From positions 1-64,000 of the forward strand of contig WGOE01000006.1 of assembly GCA_016124195.1 (NCBI GenBank): a stretch of DNA of 64,000 bases, given 5' to 3'. This DNA comes from a bacterium (GTDB lineage Bacteria; Pseudomonadota; Alphaproteobacteria; Rhodobacterales; Rhodobacteraceae). Under the pieces are notes generated by a model. The model saw only the letters and a program-made list of their open reading frames with translations, made no database searches and was not told the DNA's origin. Shown piece after piece: positions 55,874 through 64,000 of this stretch; within the stretch, counting starts at the first letter, position 1, and each line of letters begins with the position of its first letter. Both the position numbers and the translations under genes were made by a program.

Positions 55874-56899
55874 TCAGCCCTCGAACAGGTCCTGCTGTCC
55901 AGGCGGGCGCGGCGCATCAAGCCCCAGATGCCGCCAGGCCCTTTGCCCCAGCATCCGCCCGCGCGGTGTGCGCAGGATCAGGCCCTGCTGCAACAGGAAG
56001 GGCTCGATCACCTCTTCGATGGCGTCGCGCGCCTCGGACAGGGCGGCGGCGATGGTTTCCACCCCGACCGGGCCACCACCGTAATGTTCGGCCAGCAGGC
56101 CAAGATAGCGCCGGTCGTTGCCATCCAGCCCCAGATGATCAACACCCAGCCGGGTCAGGGCATGATCGGCGATCGCCTGCGACAGGCGGCCATCGCCTTC
56201 GACGGTCACGAAATCCACCACCCGGCGCAACAGCCGCCCCGCGATGCGCGGCGTGCCGCGTGCGCGCCGGGCGATCTCGCGCGTGCCCTCGGGGTCGGTC
56301 GCCACCCCCAGCATCCGGGCGGCGCGGGTCACGATCAGGTCCAGCTCGTCCTCTGTGTAGAACTCCAGCCGGGTCGGAATGCCGAAGCGGTCCCGCAGGG
56401 GCGTGGTCAGAAGCCCAAGCCGCGTCGTCGCCCCCACCAGCGTGAAGGGCTGCAACTCGATCCGCACCGTTCGGGCGGCAGGCCCTTCCCCGATCACCAG
56501 ATCCAGCGCGAAATCCTCGAGCGCGGGGTAAAGCACCTCTTCGACCACGGGCGAAAGACGGTGGATCTCGTCGATGAAAAGCACGTCGCGCGGCTCCAGA
56601 TTGGTCAGGATCGCCGCCAGATCGCCTGGCTTGGCCAGCACCGGCCCCGATGTCATTCGGAAGCCCACGCCGAGTTCGCGCGCCATGATCTGCGCTAGCG
56701 TGGTCTTGCCAAGCCCCGGCGGCCCGTGAAACAGCGTGTGATCCATCGCTTCGCCCCGGGTCTTGGCGCTCTGGATGAAGACGCGCAGGTTGGCGCGTGC
56801 ATCGGCCTGGCCCACGAAATCGTCCAGCGACTGCGGGCGCAGCGCGCGGTCCAGATCCTCGGGCAGTTTCTGCGGGCGCAGGGCGGGGTCGGATTGCAT
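55874..56899 (-). CDS. ruvB: Holliday junction branch migration helicase RuvB
   Basis: 341 residues, AAA+ motor. Walker A GPPGLGKT (59-66), Walker B with DEIH (110-113), and the C-terminal winged helix ([18 protein letters not shown]). Drives branch migration with RuvA. Three bases after ruvA; last gene of ruvCAB. Confidence 0.97.
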   Translation of the reverse strand: MQSDPALRPQKLPEDLDRALRPQSLDDFVGQADARANLRVFIQSAKTRGEAMDHTLFHGPPGLGKTTLAQIMARELGVGFRMTSGPVLAKPGDLAAILTNLEPRDVLFIDEIHRLSPVVEEVLYPALEDFALDLVIGEGPAARTVRIELQPFTLVGATTRLGLLTTPLRDRFGIPTRLEFYTEDELDLIVTRAARMLGVATDPEGTREIARRARGTPRIAGRLLRRVVDFVTVEGDGRLSQAIADHALTRLGVDHLGLDGNDRRYLGLLAEHYGGGPVGVETIAAALSEARDAIEEVIEPFLLQQGLILRTPRGRMLGQRAWRHLGLDAPRPPGQQDLFEG

Positions 56900-56902
56900 C
56901 GC

Positions 56903-57571
56903 TTACTGCTTTGGCATCAGAAGTTTCAACGCGGCCCGGATCAGCGTGGCCGTATCGGCCTCTGGCGTCTCAGCCGAAATGGTCATCACCGCCTGCGCCG
57001 CCTCGCCCTGACCGTAGCCGAGGTTGACCAGCGCCGACAGGGCGTCGGCGGTAAAGGCGGCCCGGTTGGGCCCCGGCGCGGGCGCGGCAGGGGCGCGGCG
57101 CTTGGGGGCGGGCTCGGCCTCGATCACCTCGGGCGCGGCGGCAGGCATGCTGCCGCCCAGAGCCATCATGCCCGGCGCCTTGGCCTTCAGTTCCAGGATC
57201 ACGCGCTGCGCCAGTTTCGGCCCGACGCCCTGCGCCGCCTGGATCGAGCGCGCATCGCCCAGGGCGATCGCCCGCGCCACGCCCTCGGCTCCGAGCGCAC
57301 CCAGGATCGACATCGAGGCCTTGGCGCCAACCCCCTGAACCGTCATCAGAAGCTTGTGCCACTCGCGGTCGAACAGCGTCAGGAAACCGAAGAGCTGCAA
57401 CAGATCCTCGCGCACCAGAAGGTCGGTATAAAGCGCCGCAGCGCCGCCCACGCCGGGCAGGGCGGCCAGAGTGCGATCGTTAACATGGACGATATAGCCC
57501 ACGCCGCGCACATCCAGCAGGACCTGGTCCAGCCCCTTCCAGTCGATGATGCCGGACAGTTTGCCGATCAT
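56903..57571 (-). CDS. ruvA: Holliday junction DNA helicase subunit RuvA
   Basis: 222 residues. N-terminal OB fold ([30 protein letters not shown]), helix-hairpin-helix region ([20 protein letters not shown] and [18 protein letters not shown]) and a C-terminal domain that binds RuvB after an Ala/Pro-rich linker. ATGA overlap with ruvC. Confidence 0.96.
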   Translation of the reverse strand: MIGKLSGIIDWKGLDQVLLDVRGVGYIVHVNDRTLAALPGVGGAAALYTDLLVREDLLQLFGFLTLFDREWHKLLMTVQGVGAKASMSILGALGAEGVARAIALGDARSIQAAQGVGPKLAQRVILELKAKAPGMMALGGSMPAAAPEVIEAEPAPKRRAPAAPAPGPNRAAFTADALSALVNLGYGQGEAAQAVMTISAETPEADTATLIRAALKLLMPKQ

Positions 57572-58080
57572 CCCGCAGCCCGCCTCAACGCGGCGTCCAG
57601 CCGGCCCGCGCTTTGCAGGTGATGCGCGTGGCAGATGGCAATCGCCAGCGCGTCCGCCGCGTCCGGCCCGGCGATCTCTACCCCCGGCAATTGCAGCCGC
57701 ACCATGTGATCGACCTGTGCCTTGGCCGCGTGACCCACGCCGACCACAGCCTTTTTCACCGCGTTCGGCGCATATTCCCCGATGGTCAGCCCGGCCTGCG
57801 CCGGCACCAGCAGGGCGATTCCGCGCGCCTGGCCCAGCTTCAGCGTGGCCACGGCGTCCTTGTTGACGAAAGTATGTTCGACCGCGGCGGCATCCGGGGC
57901 ATAACGGCGCAGGACTTCGGTCAACTGGCTGTGCAACGAGACCAGCCGTTGCGCCAGATCGCCATCGCCTGCATCGGAATGGCAGATGCCGTTCGCCACG
58001 TGGCTGATCCTGGTGCCAAGGACGTCGATCACCCCCCAGCCAAGGTTGCGCAAGCCCGGATCGATGCCAAGAACCCGCAT
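57568..58080 (-). CDS. ruvC: Crossover junction endodeoxyribonuclease RuvC
   Basis: 170 residues, RNase H-like resolvase. Catalytic acids: Asp7 in [15 protein letters not shown], Glu in [11 protein letters not shown], and Asp in [18 protein letters not shown]. Cuts Holliday junctions. First gene of ruvCAB; ribosome site AGGGGCAGGA. Confidence 0.96.
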   Translation of the reverse strand: MRVLGIDPGLRNLGWGVIDVLGTRISHVANGICHSDAGDGDLAQRLVSLHSQLTEVLRRYAPDAAAVEHTFVNKDAVATLKLGQARGIALLVPAQAGLTIGEYAPNAVKKAVVGVGHAAKAQVDHMVRLQLPGVEIAGPDAADALAIAICHAHHLQSAGRLDAALRRAAG

Positions 58081-58393
58081 TCCTGCCCCTTTGTCATTCT
58101 GGCCTGAGCCCTAGCACGAAAAGAGAACATCCGCCAAGCGGTTTTGCGGCCGGGACGCCGCTGCGGGCCGGATGCGGAAAGCGGCATGCCGTCTGACGAA
58201 AGCGACGGCCTTGCTCGGATGCCCATAAATATGTAAACAAATCAATAACAAGTGCGGCGTTCTTGCCATGCGCGCAACGCAAGGCGGCCTTGCTGCGGCC
58301 CGCCTTGTCGTTCATTCGTTTCGCGACTAAATCCCCGTCACAAGAGACGAAGACACGCCTCATCCTTATGCAGAACTTGAAAGGACTACCGCC
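58081..58393. other. 313-base divergent region between ruvC and the DUF1127 gene
   Basis: Contains the ruvC promoter (not placed) and a possible heat/oxidative-stress promoter for the DUF1127 gene, listed separately. A short AT-rich stretch (about 58226-58250) stands out from the GC-rich surroundings. No gene or known RNA is visible. Confidence 0.4.
58304..58332 (+). promoter_or_regulatory. Possible RpoH-type promoter of the DUF1127 gene
   Basis: CTTGTC (58304-58309), 17-base spacer, CTAAAT (58327-58332). The hexamers resemble the RpoHI/RpoHII promoters described in Rhodobacter. The match is moderate. Confidence 0.4.
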
Positions 58394-58597
58394 ATGGCCG
58401 CCTATGAGACGTCCCGCGCGGCGCCGTTCGGCGCCATCACCGTTTACCGTATGGTTCAGATCGTGATTCATACCGCCGAAACGATGAAGGCCTGGAACTC
58501 GGCCCGCATCACCCGCAAGGCTCTGAACCGCCTGTCGAACCGCGAACTGGACGATATCGGTCTGTGCCGCGGCGACATCGAATTGATCGGACGCTGA
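58394..58597 (+). CDS. DUF1127 small protein
   Basis: 67 residues. The C-terminal half WNSARITRKALNRLSNRELDDIGLCRGDIELIG is the DUF1127 (YjiS-like) motif: a basic, Arg-rich small protein. Members in Rhodobacter and other alphaproteobacteria act in stress responses, some through RNA binding (CcaF1). GAAAGGA precedes the start. Monocistronic, with its own terminator. Confidence 0.9.
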   Translation: MAAYETSRAAPFGAITVYRMVQIVIHTAETMKAWNSARITRKALNRLSNRELDDIGLCRGDIELIGR

Positions 58598-58615
58598 TCC
58601 AACGACCCGTGATGA

Positions 58616-58647
58616 CAAAGGCCGCTGCACCCCGCAGCGGCCTTTTG
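58616..58647. terminator. Bidirectional intrinsic terminator
   Basis: Stem AAAGGCCGCTGC / GCAGCGGCCTTT with loop ACCCC, and T-rich ends on both strands. Serves the DUF1127 gene on the plus strand and the gene ending at 58671 on the minus strand. Confidence 0.9.
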
Positions 58648-58670
58648 CTTTGGTCGTCCTAAAGGATGAT

Positions 58671-59021
58671 CTATTTCAGTGACAGCAACAGGCCGTTGAC
58701 CTTTTCCGCGACGTAAAGCGTCACGGGATCGGCTTGCATCAGCCAACCGCCGACCCGATCAAGCCCCTCGCCCTGCATCAGGTTGGTGACGCGCTGGTTG
58801 TAAAGATCGGCGCCGACTTGGCTGAACATCACACCCTTGAGAAGGAATCCGCAGACCAGCAGGAAGACCAATGGTCCCAGCACCGATTTGCGGCGCGGCG
58901 CAGGTTGTGCGTAATAGGATCTGCCCAGCGTTCCCGCTGCTTCAAAGCCATAGCCCTTTTTGCGCGCCTTTTCAATTTTGGCCACGCGCCGGTAAAAATC
59001 ACTCATATTTGGGTCGGTCAT
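58671..59021 (-). CDS. Uncharacterised single-pass membrane protein
   Basis: 116 residues. A basic N-terminal region with a helix (YRRVAKIEKARKKGYGFEAAG), then one strong membrane helix (SVLGPLVFLLVCGFLLKGVMFSQVG) and a C-terminal part probably in the periplasm (LYNQRVTNLMQGEGLDRVGGWLMQADPVTLYVAEKV). The pattern recurs as a hypothetical protein in Rhodobacteraceae. ATG 59021 has AGGGG seven bases upstream; an internal ATG at 59006 is an alternative. Function unknown. Confidence 0.7.
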   Translation of the reverse strand: MTDPNMSDFYRRVAKIEKARKKGYGFEAAGTLGRSYYAQPAPRRKSVLGPLVFLLVCGFLLKGVMFSQVGADLYNQRVTNLMQGEGLDRVGGWLMQADPVTLYVAEKVNGLLLSLK

Positions 59022-59125
59022 ACCAGTGCCCCTGATTCCGACCCCCACCACAGACCTACATAAGGCCTGATTGTGGCAAGAGTGGGGCAATTCTTCCAAA
59101 TGTGGCCAAGATCAGGCGGCGCGCC

Positions 59126-60013
59126 TCAGTTGCGCCGCAGGACTAAAGCCGACCATTCGCCCAGATCCTCGCGCGAGGCGGGGGTGAACCCGGCGGCGAC
59201 ATAGGCCGCGGTCACCGCCTCGGCCTGCACGACCAGAAGGCCCGACAGAATGACCAGACCGCCCGGAGCGGTGTTCTCGGCCATGGCGGGGGCCAGTTCG
59301 ATCAGCGGCCCTTTGAGGATATTGGCAAAGACCAGATCGAAGGGTGCCGCGGCCTTCAGGGCCGGATGGGCAAAACCGGCGGCCTCCAGACACTGGATGC
59401 GGCCATCGAGCCCGTTGATCGCGACGTTGGCCTCGGCCACATCGACCGCGACCTGATCGATGTCAGAGGCCAGGATCCGCGCCTCGGGCAGAAGCGCCGC
59501 GGCGGCCATGGCCAGAACCGCCGTGCCGCAGCCAATGTCAGCCACATTCGTCGGACGCACTCCTTCGGAATACAGCCGGTCCCAGGCGCGCAGGCAGCCC
59601 AGGGTGGTGCCGTGGTGGCCGGTGCCAAAGGCCACCGTCGCCTCGATCTGCAGGGGGATGCGGTCGCCCTGTGCCAGAATGTGCGGAACCTTGTCGGCAT
59701 CATGGCTGCCATAGACGTAGAAACGCCCGGCCTCGACCGGCGACAATTCGCGCCGCACCTTGGCGACCCAATCGACCTCTGGCAGTTCCGATATGGCAAA
59801 GGGCTTGGCCGAGAAGGCCAGGGCAAAGACTTCCAGCATCACCAGATCCGGCGGTTCCAGAAAATAGGCCCCGACCTCCCACAGCCCGGAGTCGTCCTCG
59901 ATTTCGAAGACGCCGACCCCGGTGGGTTCGGGTGTCATCTTCTCCAGCGCCTCGGCCAGCGCGTTTGCGGCGTCTTCGCCCGTCAGGGTGGTCAAGGCGG
60001 TGAAGGTGGGCAT
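59126..60013 (-). CDS. prmA: Ribosomal protein L11 methyltransferase
   Basis: 295 residues, SAM-dependent. Methylates L11 lysines. ATVAFGTGHHGTTLGCLRAWDRL (substrate side), SAM motif ADIGCGTAVLAMAAAALLPEARILASDID, and NILKGPLIELAPAM (NPP-like). ATG 60013 was chosen; the open frame upstream is not conserved in type. Divergent from the TetR gene. Confidence 0.93.
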   Translation of the reverse strand: MPTFTALTTLTGEDAANALAEALEKMTPEPTGVGVFEIEDDSGLWEVGAYFLEPPDLVMLEVFALAFSAKPFAISELPEVDWVAKVRRELSPVEAGRFYVYGSHDADKVPHILAQGDRIPLQIEATVAFGTGHHGTTLGCLRAWDRLYSEGVRPTNVADIGCGTAVLAMAAAALLPEARILASDIDQVAVDVAEANVAINGLDGRIQCLEAAGFAHPALKAAAPFDLVFANILKGPLIELAPAMAENTAPGGLVILSGLLVVQAEAVTAAYVAAGFTPASREDLGEWSALVLRRN

Positions 60014-60068
60014 GGGCTGGCCTTTCGCGGCAGGGGACCCGGCGCGATTAAGCCGCCGGGCCGCGCCC

Positions 60069-60084
60069 GTCAACACCTGTTGAC
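60069..60084. promoter_or_regulatory. Candidate TetR operator
   Basis: GTCAACACCTGTTGAC: perfect 7-2-7 palindrome between the divergent prmA and TetR genes, about 100 bases before the TetR start, overlapping a TTGACT that could be a -35 element. Confidence 0.5.
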
Positions 60085-60181
60085 TTCGCCTCGACTGCGG
60101 TCAAGTCTGTGTGCCCGGCTTTGGTCATGGGGGCAGCAAGCCCGCGCCTGCCGGGCACAGCGCAGTAACGTTGAGGCAAGC

Positions 60182-60829
60182 ATGGCCGAAGGCGCAACGA
60201 AACCGCAGAACAGGCTGGCCCGCGTGCCCTTGTCGGCGCAGCGCATCATCGAGGCGGCCTTGACGATGATCGACCGCGACGGGCTGGAGGCCTTCAGTTT
60301 TCGCGGTCTTGCCGCCGGGCTCGGCTGTCAGGCGATGAGCCTTTACCACTATTTCCCCTCGAGGGCGCATCTGCTGGAGGCCCTGGTCGAGCTGATGATC
60401 GCCGAGGCATCTGACTTTCCTGACAGTGGCCCCTGGCAAGACCGCCTGCGAGGGGCATGTGACGCCTTTCGGCAATCAGCCCTGAGCCATGCAGGATTAT
60501 TCTGTTATTTCAGTTTGTTCCGGCTGAACAACGCCTCTGGCATGGCGCTTCTGGAACGCTATTTCAACATTCTGGGTGCGGCTGGTCTGGGGCCCGAGGC
60601 GCAAGCGCGGCAGGTGCATATCCTGCGCAGCTACCTGACCGGCGCCTGTCTGGCCGAGACTGCGAGGGGCACGGGTTCTGCCACCCCGGTGCCCTTTGCC
60701 GAGGCGCGGCGCGATTATCCCGACATGATGGCCGCCGCGGCCTTTGCCGGCGCGGAGGGACGGCGCGCGCGCTTCGATGCCGGGATCGCCGTGCTGATCC
60801 GTGGCATCGAAGCGGAACTGAACCTCTGA
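60182..60829 (+). CDS. TetR/AcrR family transcriptional regulator
   Basis: 215 residues. HTH: SAQRIIEAALTMIDRDGLEAFSFRGLAAGLGCQAMSLYHYFPSRAHLLEAL (about 18-67). The C-terminal ligand domain is not assignable. No transporter or enzyme gene is adjacent in the same direction, so it is an orphan regulator. Its stop abuts that of the convergent msrA. Confidence 0.87.
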   Translation: MAEGATKPQNRLARVPLSAQRIIEAALTMIDRDGLEAFSFRGLAAGLGCQAMSLYHYFPSRAHLLEALVELMIAEASDFPDSGPWQDRLRGACDAFRQSALSHAGLFCYFSLFRLNNASGMALLERYFNILGAAGLGPEAQARQVHILRSYLTGACLAETARGTGSATPVPFAEARRDYPDMMAAAAFAGAEGRRARFDAGIAVLIRGIEAELNL

Positions 60830-61486
60830 TCAGGCCTGCACTTTCAGGCCGATCGGGCAGGTCACCCCGGTGCCGCCCACGCCGCAATAGCCATCGGGGT
60901 TCTTGGCAAGGTATTGCTGATGGTAATCCTCGGCATAGTAAAAGGTCGGCGCCGGCAGGATCTCGGTCGTGATGGCGCCGTAGCCCTTGGCCGTCAGCGC
61001 CGCCTGATAGGCCGCCTTGCTGGCCTTGGCCGCGGCCATCTGCGCCTCGGAATAGGTATAGATGCCAGAGCGATAGGTCGAACCCACGTCATTGCCCTGC
61101 CGCATGCCCTGCGTTGGATCGTGGCCTTCCCAGAAGGCTTTCAGCAGGCCTTCGTAGGTGATGACCGAAGGGTCGTAGATCACCCGGACCACCTCGTTGT
61201 GGCCGGTCAGCTGGGTGCAGGTTTCCTTGTAGGTGGGATTGGGAGTGAAGCCGCCGGCATAGCCCACCATGGTCAGCCAGACGCCCGGAATGTTGTAGAA
61301 TTTCCGCTCGACCCCCCAGAAGCAGCCCATGCCGAACAGGGCCTCTTCAAAGCCATGCGGGACAGGGGACTTCAGCGGGATGCCCGACAGGAAATGGGTT
61401 TCGGCGGTAGGGAGCGGCTCGGCCCGGCCCGGCAGGGCCTTGTCGGGGGTGACCATGTCGGTCTTGCGGCGGTCGAACAGAAACAT
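60830..61486 (-). CDS. msrA: Peptide-methionine (S)-S-oxide reductase
   Basis: 218 residues. Active-site cysteine C55 in [41 protein letters not shown] and the C-terminal [12 protein letters not shown] with resolving cysteines follow. Reduces oxidised methionine using thioredoxin, so trxB in this window is a functional partner. The first about 40 residues extend beyond the usual core. Start at 61486, behind AAGGAGG. Confidence 0.95.
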   Translation of the reverse strand: MFLFDRRKTDMVTPDKALPGRAEPLPTAETHFLSGIPLKSPVPHGFEEALFGMGCFWGVERKFYNIPGVWLTMVGYAGGFTPNPTYKETCTQLTGHNEVVRVIYDPSVITYEGLLKAFWEGHDPTQGMRQGNDVGSTYRSGIYTYSEAQMAAAKASKAAYQAALTAKGYGAITTEILPAPTFYYAEDYHQQYLAKNPDGYCGVGGTGVTCPIGLKVQA

Positions 61487-61660
61487 CGCGGCCTCCTTTG
61501 CGGTTGTGGGGCCAATATAGGGCGGGGCGAGGGGGCTTGGTAGGGGCGCTGGCGCGGGTGTGAGCGGCTGTAACATGGCCCGCGCAGGACACGGCGCGTC
61601 TGAACATGGCCCCTCGCGGCAGAGCCCGGCAGAACACGTCCCAGCAGGTCTGCCGCGGCC

Positions 61661-62227
61661 TTATCTGAGGTCGGGCCGGCGCGGCGCGCCAAGGATCGGC
61701 ACGACCAGCCTTTCCAGCCCGCGCCAGAAGCCCAGGCTGTCCAGTACCGGGTTCACCCATGGCGTCAGGACGCAGTAATGGCTGGTGTGCGGCGCCTTGT
61801 GATGCTGCCAGTGGTGGCGCGAATCCTGCAACAGGCGCAGGCGGCGCAGGATGCGGACCACATTTGGCAAATCGCGGGTCGGTGTGTGTTCCAGCCGGTG
61901 GGCCAGATCGTTCATCCCCGAGAACAGGGCAAAGACCACCAGTTGCCACGAGAAAAGCCCGATCAGCCACGCCCCCGCCAGCACCACGGCCACGGTCACC
62001 GCGATAAGCCCCGCACCGCGCTGCCACGGCACGTTCAGGATATAGGTCGGCTGATCGTGGTGGCGCGAACTTGGCCGCACGAAGACCGGCCCCCAGATCG
62101 GCGTGTCCTCGCTGCCAAGTGTGTCCTCGGCCCAATGGAACAGGCCGCCAAGAAGATCTGCGGCCGTGATCAGAAGGAACAGTTGAAGGGCAACTCCCGC
62201 GATTGCCACGAAAACTTCGGGGTGCAT
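61661..62227 (-). CDS. CarF/Kua-type (TMEM189-like) desaturase, plasmanylethanolamine desaturase family
   Basis: 188 residues with four hydrophobic segments. The histidine pattern of the Kua/CarF family is seen: H31 (FHWAED), H56-H57 (SRHHDQP), H110 and H114 (AHRLEH), H138-H139, H142-H143, H147 and H150 (SRHHWQHHKAPHTSHYC). CarF and its animal homologue form the vinyl-ether bond of plasmalogens; a di-iron site is expected. ATG 62227 has AGAGG at eight bases. No plasmalogen synthesis genes are in view, so the activity is inferred. Confidence 0.78.
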   Translation of the reverse strand: MHPEVFVAIAGVALQLFLLITAADLLGGLFHWAEDTLGSEDTPIWGPVFVRPSSRHHDQPTYILNVPWQRGAGLIAVTVAVVLAGAWLIGLFSWQLVVFALFSGMNDLAHRLEHTPTRDLPNVVRILRRLRLLQDSRHHWQHHKAPHTSHYCVLTPWVNPVLDSLGFWRGLERLVVPILGAPRRPDLR

Positions 62228-62338
62228 GAGCCATGCCTCTGTTAGGTTAGGGCAAATTACGCCAAATCCGGGCCGGACGTAAGCCGCCGTCGAAAGGCCG
62301 CCTTCAAACGGCCGGGGCCCGAAGGCCACGGCCAGCGG

Positions 62339-64000
62339 TCAGCCCTGCAAGGTGCGCACGCCATAGCCCTCGCCCCGGGCCTTCATCGCGGCGACAGCAG
62401 CGATCGAGGCCGCGGCGGTGGTGAAGTAGGGGATCTTGTCCATCAGCGCCACGCGGCGGATGTCGCGCGAATCGTTGATGGCCTGGGTGCCCTCGGTCGT
62501 GTTCATCACAAGGTCGATCTCGTCGTTCTTCAGGCGGTCGACGATGTTGGGCCGGCCTTCGTAGACCTTGGCGACCGGGGTCGAGGCCACGCCCTGCGCG
62601 GCGAGCCAGGCCGTGGTGCCCTTGGTCGCGACAATCTCGAATCCCAGTGCGATCAGGTCGGTCATGGCAGCGGCGAAGGCCGGGGTCTTGTCCATGTCCT
62701 TGATCGACACGAAGGCGCGGCCCGCCTCGGGCAGCGCCACGCCGGCGCCCATCTGCGCCTTGAGGAACGCCAGCGCGAAAGTGCGGTCCCAGCCCATGAC
62801 CTCGCCGGTCGAGCGCATTTCCGGCCCAAGCACCGGGTCGACGCCCGGGAAGCGGGCGAAGGGCAGCACCGCCTCCTTGACCGAGAACCACGGCGTTTGC
62901 GGGTCGGCGAGGGTCAGCGGGTCCATCAGGGGCAGGGGCGTGTCGGGGCCGACGCCCGCCGGATAGGCCGGACGCATCGGGAAGGCGCCCAGCTTTTCCC
63001 CCGCCATCAGCCGGGCCGCGATCGAGGCGATGGCGCTGTCGGTCGCCTTGGCCACGAAGGGCACGGTGCGGCTGGCACGGGGGTTGACCTCCAGCACGAA
63101 GATCACGCCGTCCTTGATGGCGAATTGCACGTTCATCAGGCCCACGACGTTGAGCGCCAGCGCCATCCGCACGGTCTGCGCCTTCAACTCCTCGACCGTG
63201 GCGGGGCTGAGCGAATGGGGCGGCAGGCAGCAGGCACTGTCGCCGGAATGGACGCCGGCCTCTTCGATATGTTCCATGATGCCCGCGACATGGACCGAGG
63301 TTCCGTCGGACAGGGCATCGACATCCACTTCGATGGCGCCGGAGAGGTAGCTGTCCAAGAGGACCGGGCTGTCGCCGGAAACCTGCACGGCGGTGGTGAT
63401 GTAGCGTTCCAGTTGCGCGTCGTCGCGGATGATCTCCATCGCGCGACCGCCCAGCACAAAAGAGGGGCGGATGACGAGGGGATAGCCCACGTCGGCGGCA
63501 ACTTTGAACGCCTCGTCGCGCGAGCGGGCGGTGCCGTTGTGCGGCTGCTTCAGGCCCAGCTTGTGCAGAAGCTGTTGAAAACGTTCGCGGTCTTCGGCGA
63601 GGTCGATGGCATCGGGCGTGGTGCCGAGGATCGGAATGCCTTCGTTGGCCAGCGCTTGGGCCAGCTTCAGCGGCGTCTGACCGCCGAACTGCACGATGAC
63701 GCCGTGCAGCGTGCCGTTTTCCTGTTCAACCCGCAGGATTTCGAGGACGTGTTCGAGGGTGAGCGGCTCGAAATACAGCCGGTCCGAGGTGTCGTAGTCG
63801 GTGGAAACCGTCTCGGGGTTGCAGTTGACCATGATGGTTTCATAGCCAGCCGCGGTCAGGGCATAGCAGGCATGGCAGCAGCAATAGTCGAACTCGATGC
63901 CTTGCCCGATGCGGTTCGGGCCGCCGCCGAGGATGACGACCTTTTTCGCACCCGAAGGCCGGGCCTCGCATTCCACGTCGCCCATGGCCGGCGCTTCGTA
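62339..64000 (-). CDS. carB: Carbamoyl-phosphate synthase large subunit, C-terminal part
   Basis: About 553 codons, cut at the window edge. Second half of CarB: ATP-grasp domain from [23 protein letters not shown] through [16 protein letters not shown] and [20 protein letters not shown], then the allosteric MGS-like domain ([37 protein letters not shown]) that binds UMP or ornithine in family members. Makes carbamoyl phosphate for arginine and pyrimidines. The N-terminal half lies outside. Confidence 0.97.
   Translation of the reverse strand, partial: YEAPAMGDVECEARPSGAKKVVILGGGPNRIGQGIEFDYCCCHACYALTAAGYETIMVNCNPETVSTDYDTSDRLYFEPLTLEHVLEILRVEQENGTLHGVIVQFGGQTPLKLAQALANEGIPILGTTPDAIDLAEDRERFQQLLHKLGLKQPHNGTARSRDEAFKVAADVGYPLVIRPSFVLGGRAMEIIRDDAQLERYITTAVQVSGDSPVLLDSYLSGAIEVDVDALSDGTSVHVAGIMEHIEEAGVHSGDSACCLPPHSLSPATVEELKAQTVRMALALNVVGLMNVQFAIKDGVIFVLEVNPRASRTVPFVAKATDSAIASIAARLMAGEKLGAFPMRPAYPAGVGPDTPLPLMDPLTLADPQTPWFSVKEAVLPFARFPGVDPVLGPEMRSTGEVMGWDRTFALAFLKAQMGAGVALPEAGRAFVSIKDMDKTPAFAAAMTDLIALGFEIVATKGTTAWLAAQGVASTPVAKVYEGRPNIVDRLKNDEIDLVMNTTEGTQAINDSRDIRRVALMDKIPYFTTAAASIAAVAAMKARGEGYGVRTLQG

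Overview
The window is a GC-rich chromosomal segment from an alphaproteobacterium, almost certainly a member of the Rhodobacteraceae (Rhodobacter/Gemmobacter/Paracoccus relatives). This rests on the gene content and style: fused sulfate adenylyltransferase/APS kinase, an mreBCD-mrdA-rodA operon, a DUF1150 gene beside hsp20, a DUF1127 protein, an H-type lectin protein, a Mn-dependent pyrophosphatase, an FnrL-type box, and short palindromic repeats between genes. I saw no rRNA, tRNA, CRISPR array, prophage or insertion sequence. Both ends cut genes: atpD at the left, carB at the right.

Layout. 0-9.8 kb: end of the atp operon (atpD, atpC), a lectin-fold gene, prs, an HCCA-isomerase/hydrolase pair, a threonine-aldolase-like enzyme with a YcgN protein, ribF, a MaoC hydratase, a HAD phosphatase, ppaC and a membrane NYN nuclease. 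9.9-12 kb: groES-groEL behind a perfect CIRCE operator. 12-17 kb: two EamA transporters (the second, ribN, sits behind an FMN riboswitch), a GNAT/Gre-like/Nudix group, a lipase-like hydrolase and an unknown gene behind a perfect FNR box. 17-24.6 kb: purEK, a DUF465 protein, hsp20-DUF1150 under a sigma-32 promoter with a ROSE-like RNA thermometer, cytochrome b561, sat/cysC, trxB and an Lrp regulator.

24.7-37.2 kb is the catabolic part. A tetR-aruH-aruI operon with three 4-base overlaps looks like the arginine transaminase route. A second minus-strand operon (N-formylglutamate amidohydrolase-like, glutamine-synthetase-like, aldehyde dehydrogenase, iron alcohol dehydrogenase, FAD amine/amino-acid oxidase), with a divergent RpiR regulator, looks like gamma-glutamylation-dependent breakdown of an amine or amino alcohol. 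37.4-44.7 kb: the cell-shape operon mreB-mreC-mreD-mrdA-rodA, continuing into a DUF1345 membrane protein and ghrA. 45-64 kb: leuA with a Leu-rich leader peptide, an SDR, a PepSY/LuxR-HTH membrane pair, a Rieske oxygenase, ileS with a putative Ile-rich leader peptide, ogt, an MFS transporter, ruvCAB, a DUF1127 gene, prmA, a TetR regulator, msrA, a CarF/Kua-type desaturase and the 3' part of carB.

The most interesting signals are regulatory and at small scale: a 16-residue Ile-rich leader ORF before ileS that shares with the leuA leader an ATG placed exactly six bases after the -10 hexamer; a thermometer hairpin hiding the hsp20 ribosome site; three families of short palindromes, two of which lie only between convergent genes; and an ogt gene whose start codon comes from one of these repeats. 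The best candidate for a metabolic system is the gamma-glutamyl operon.
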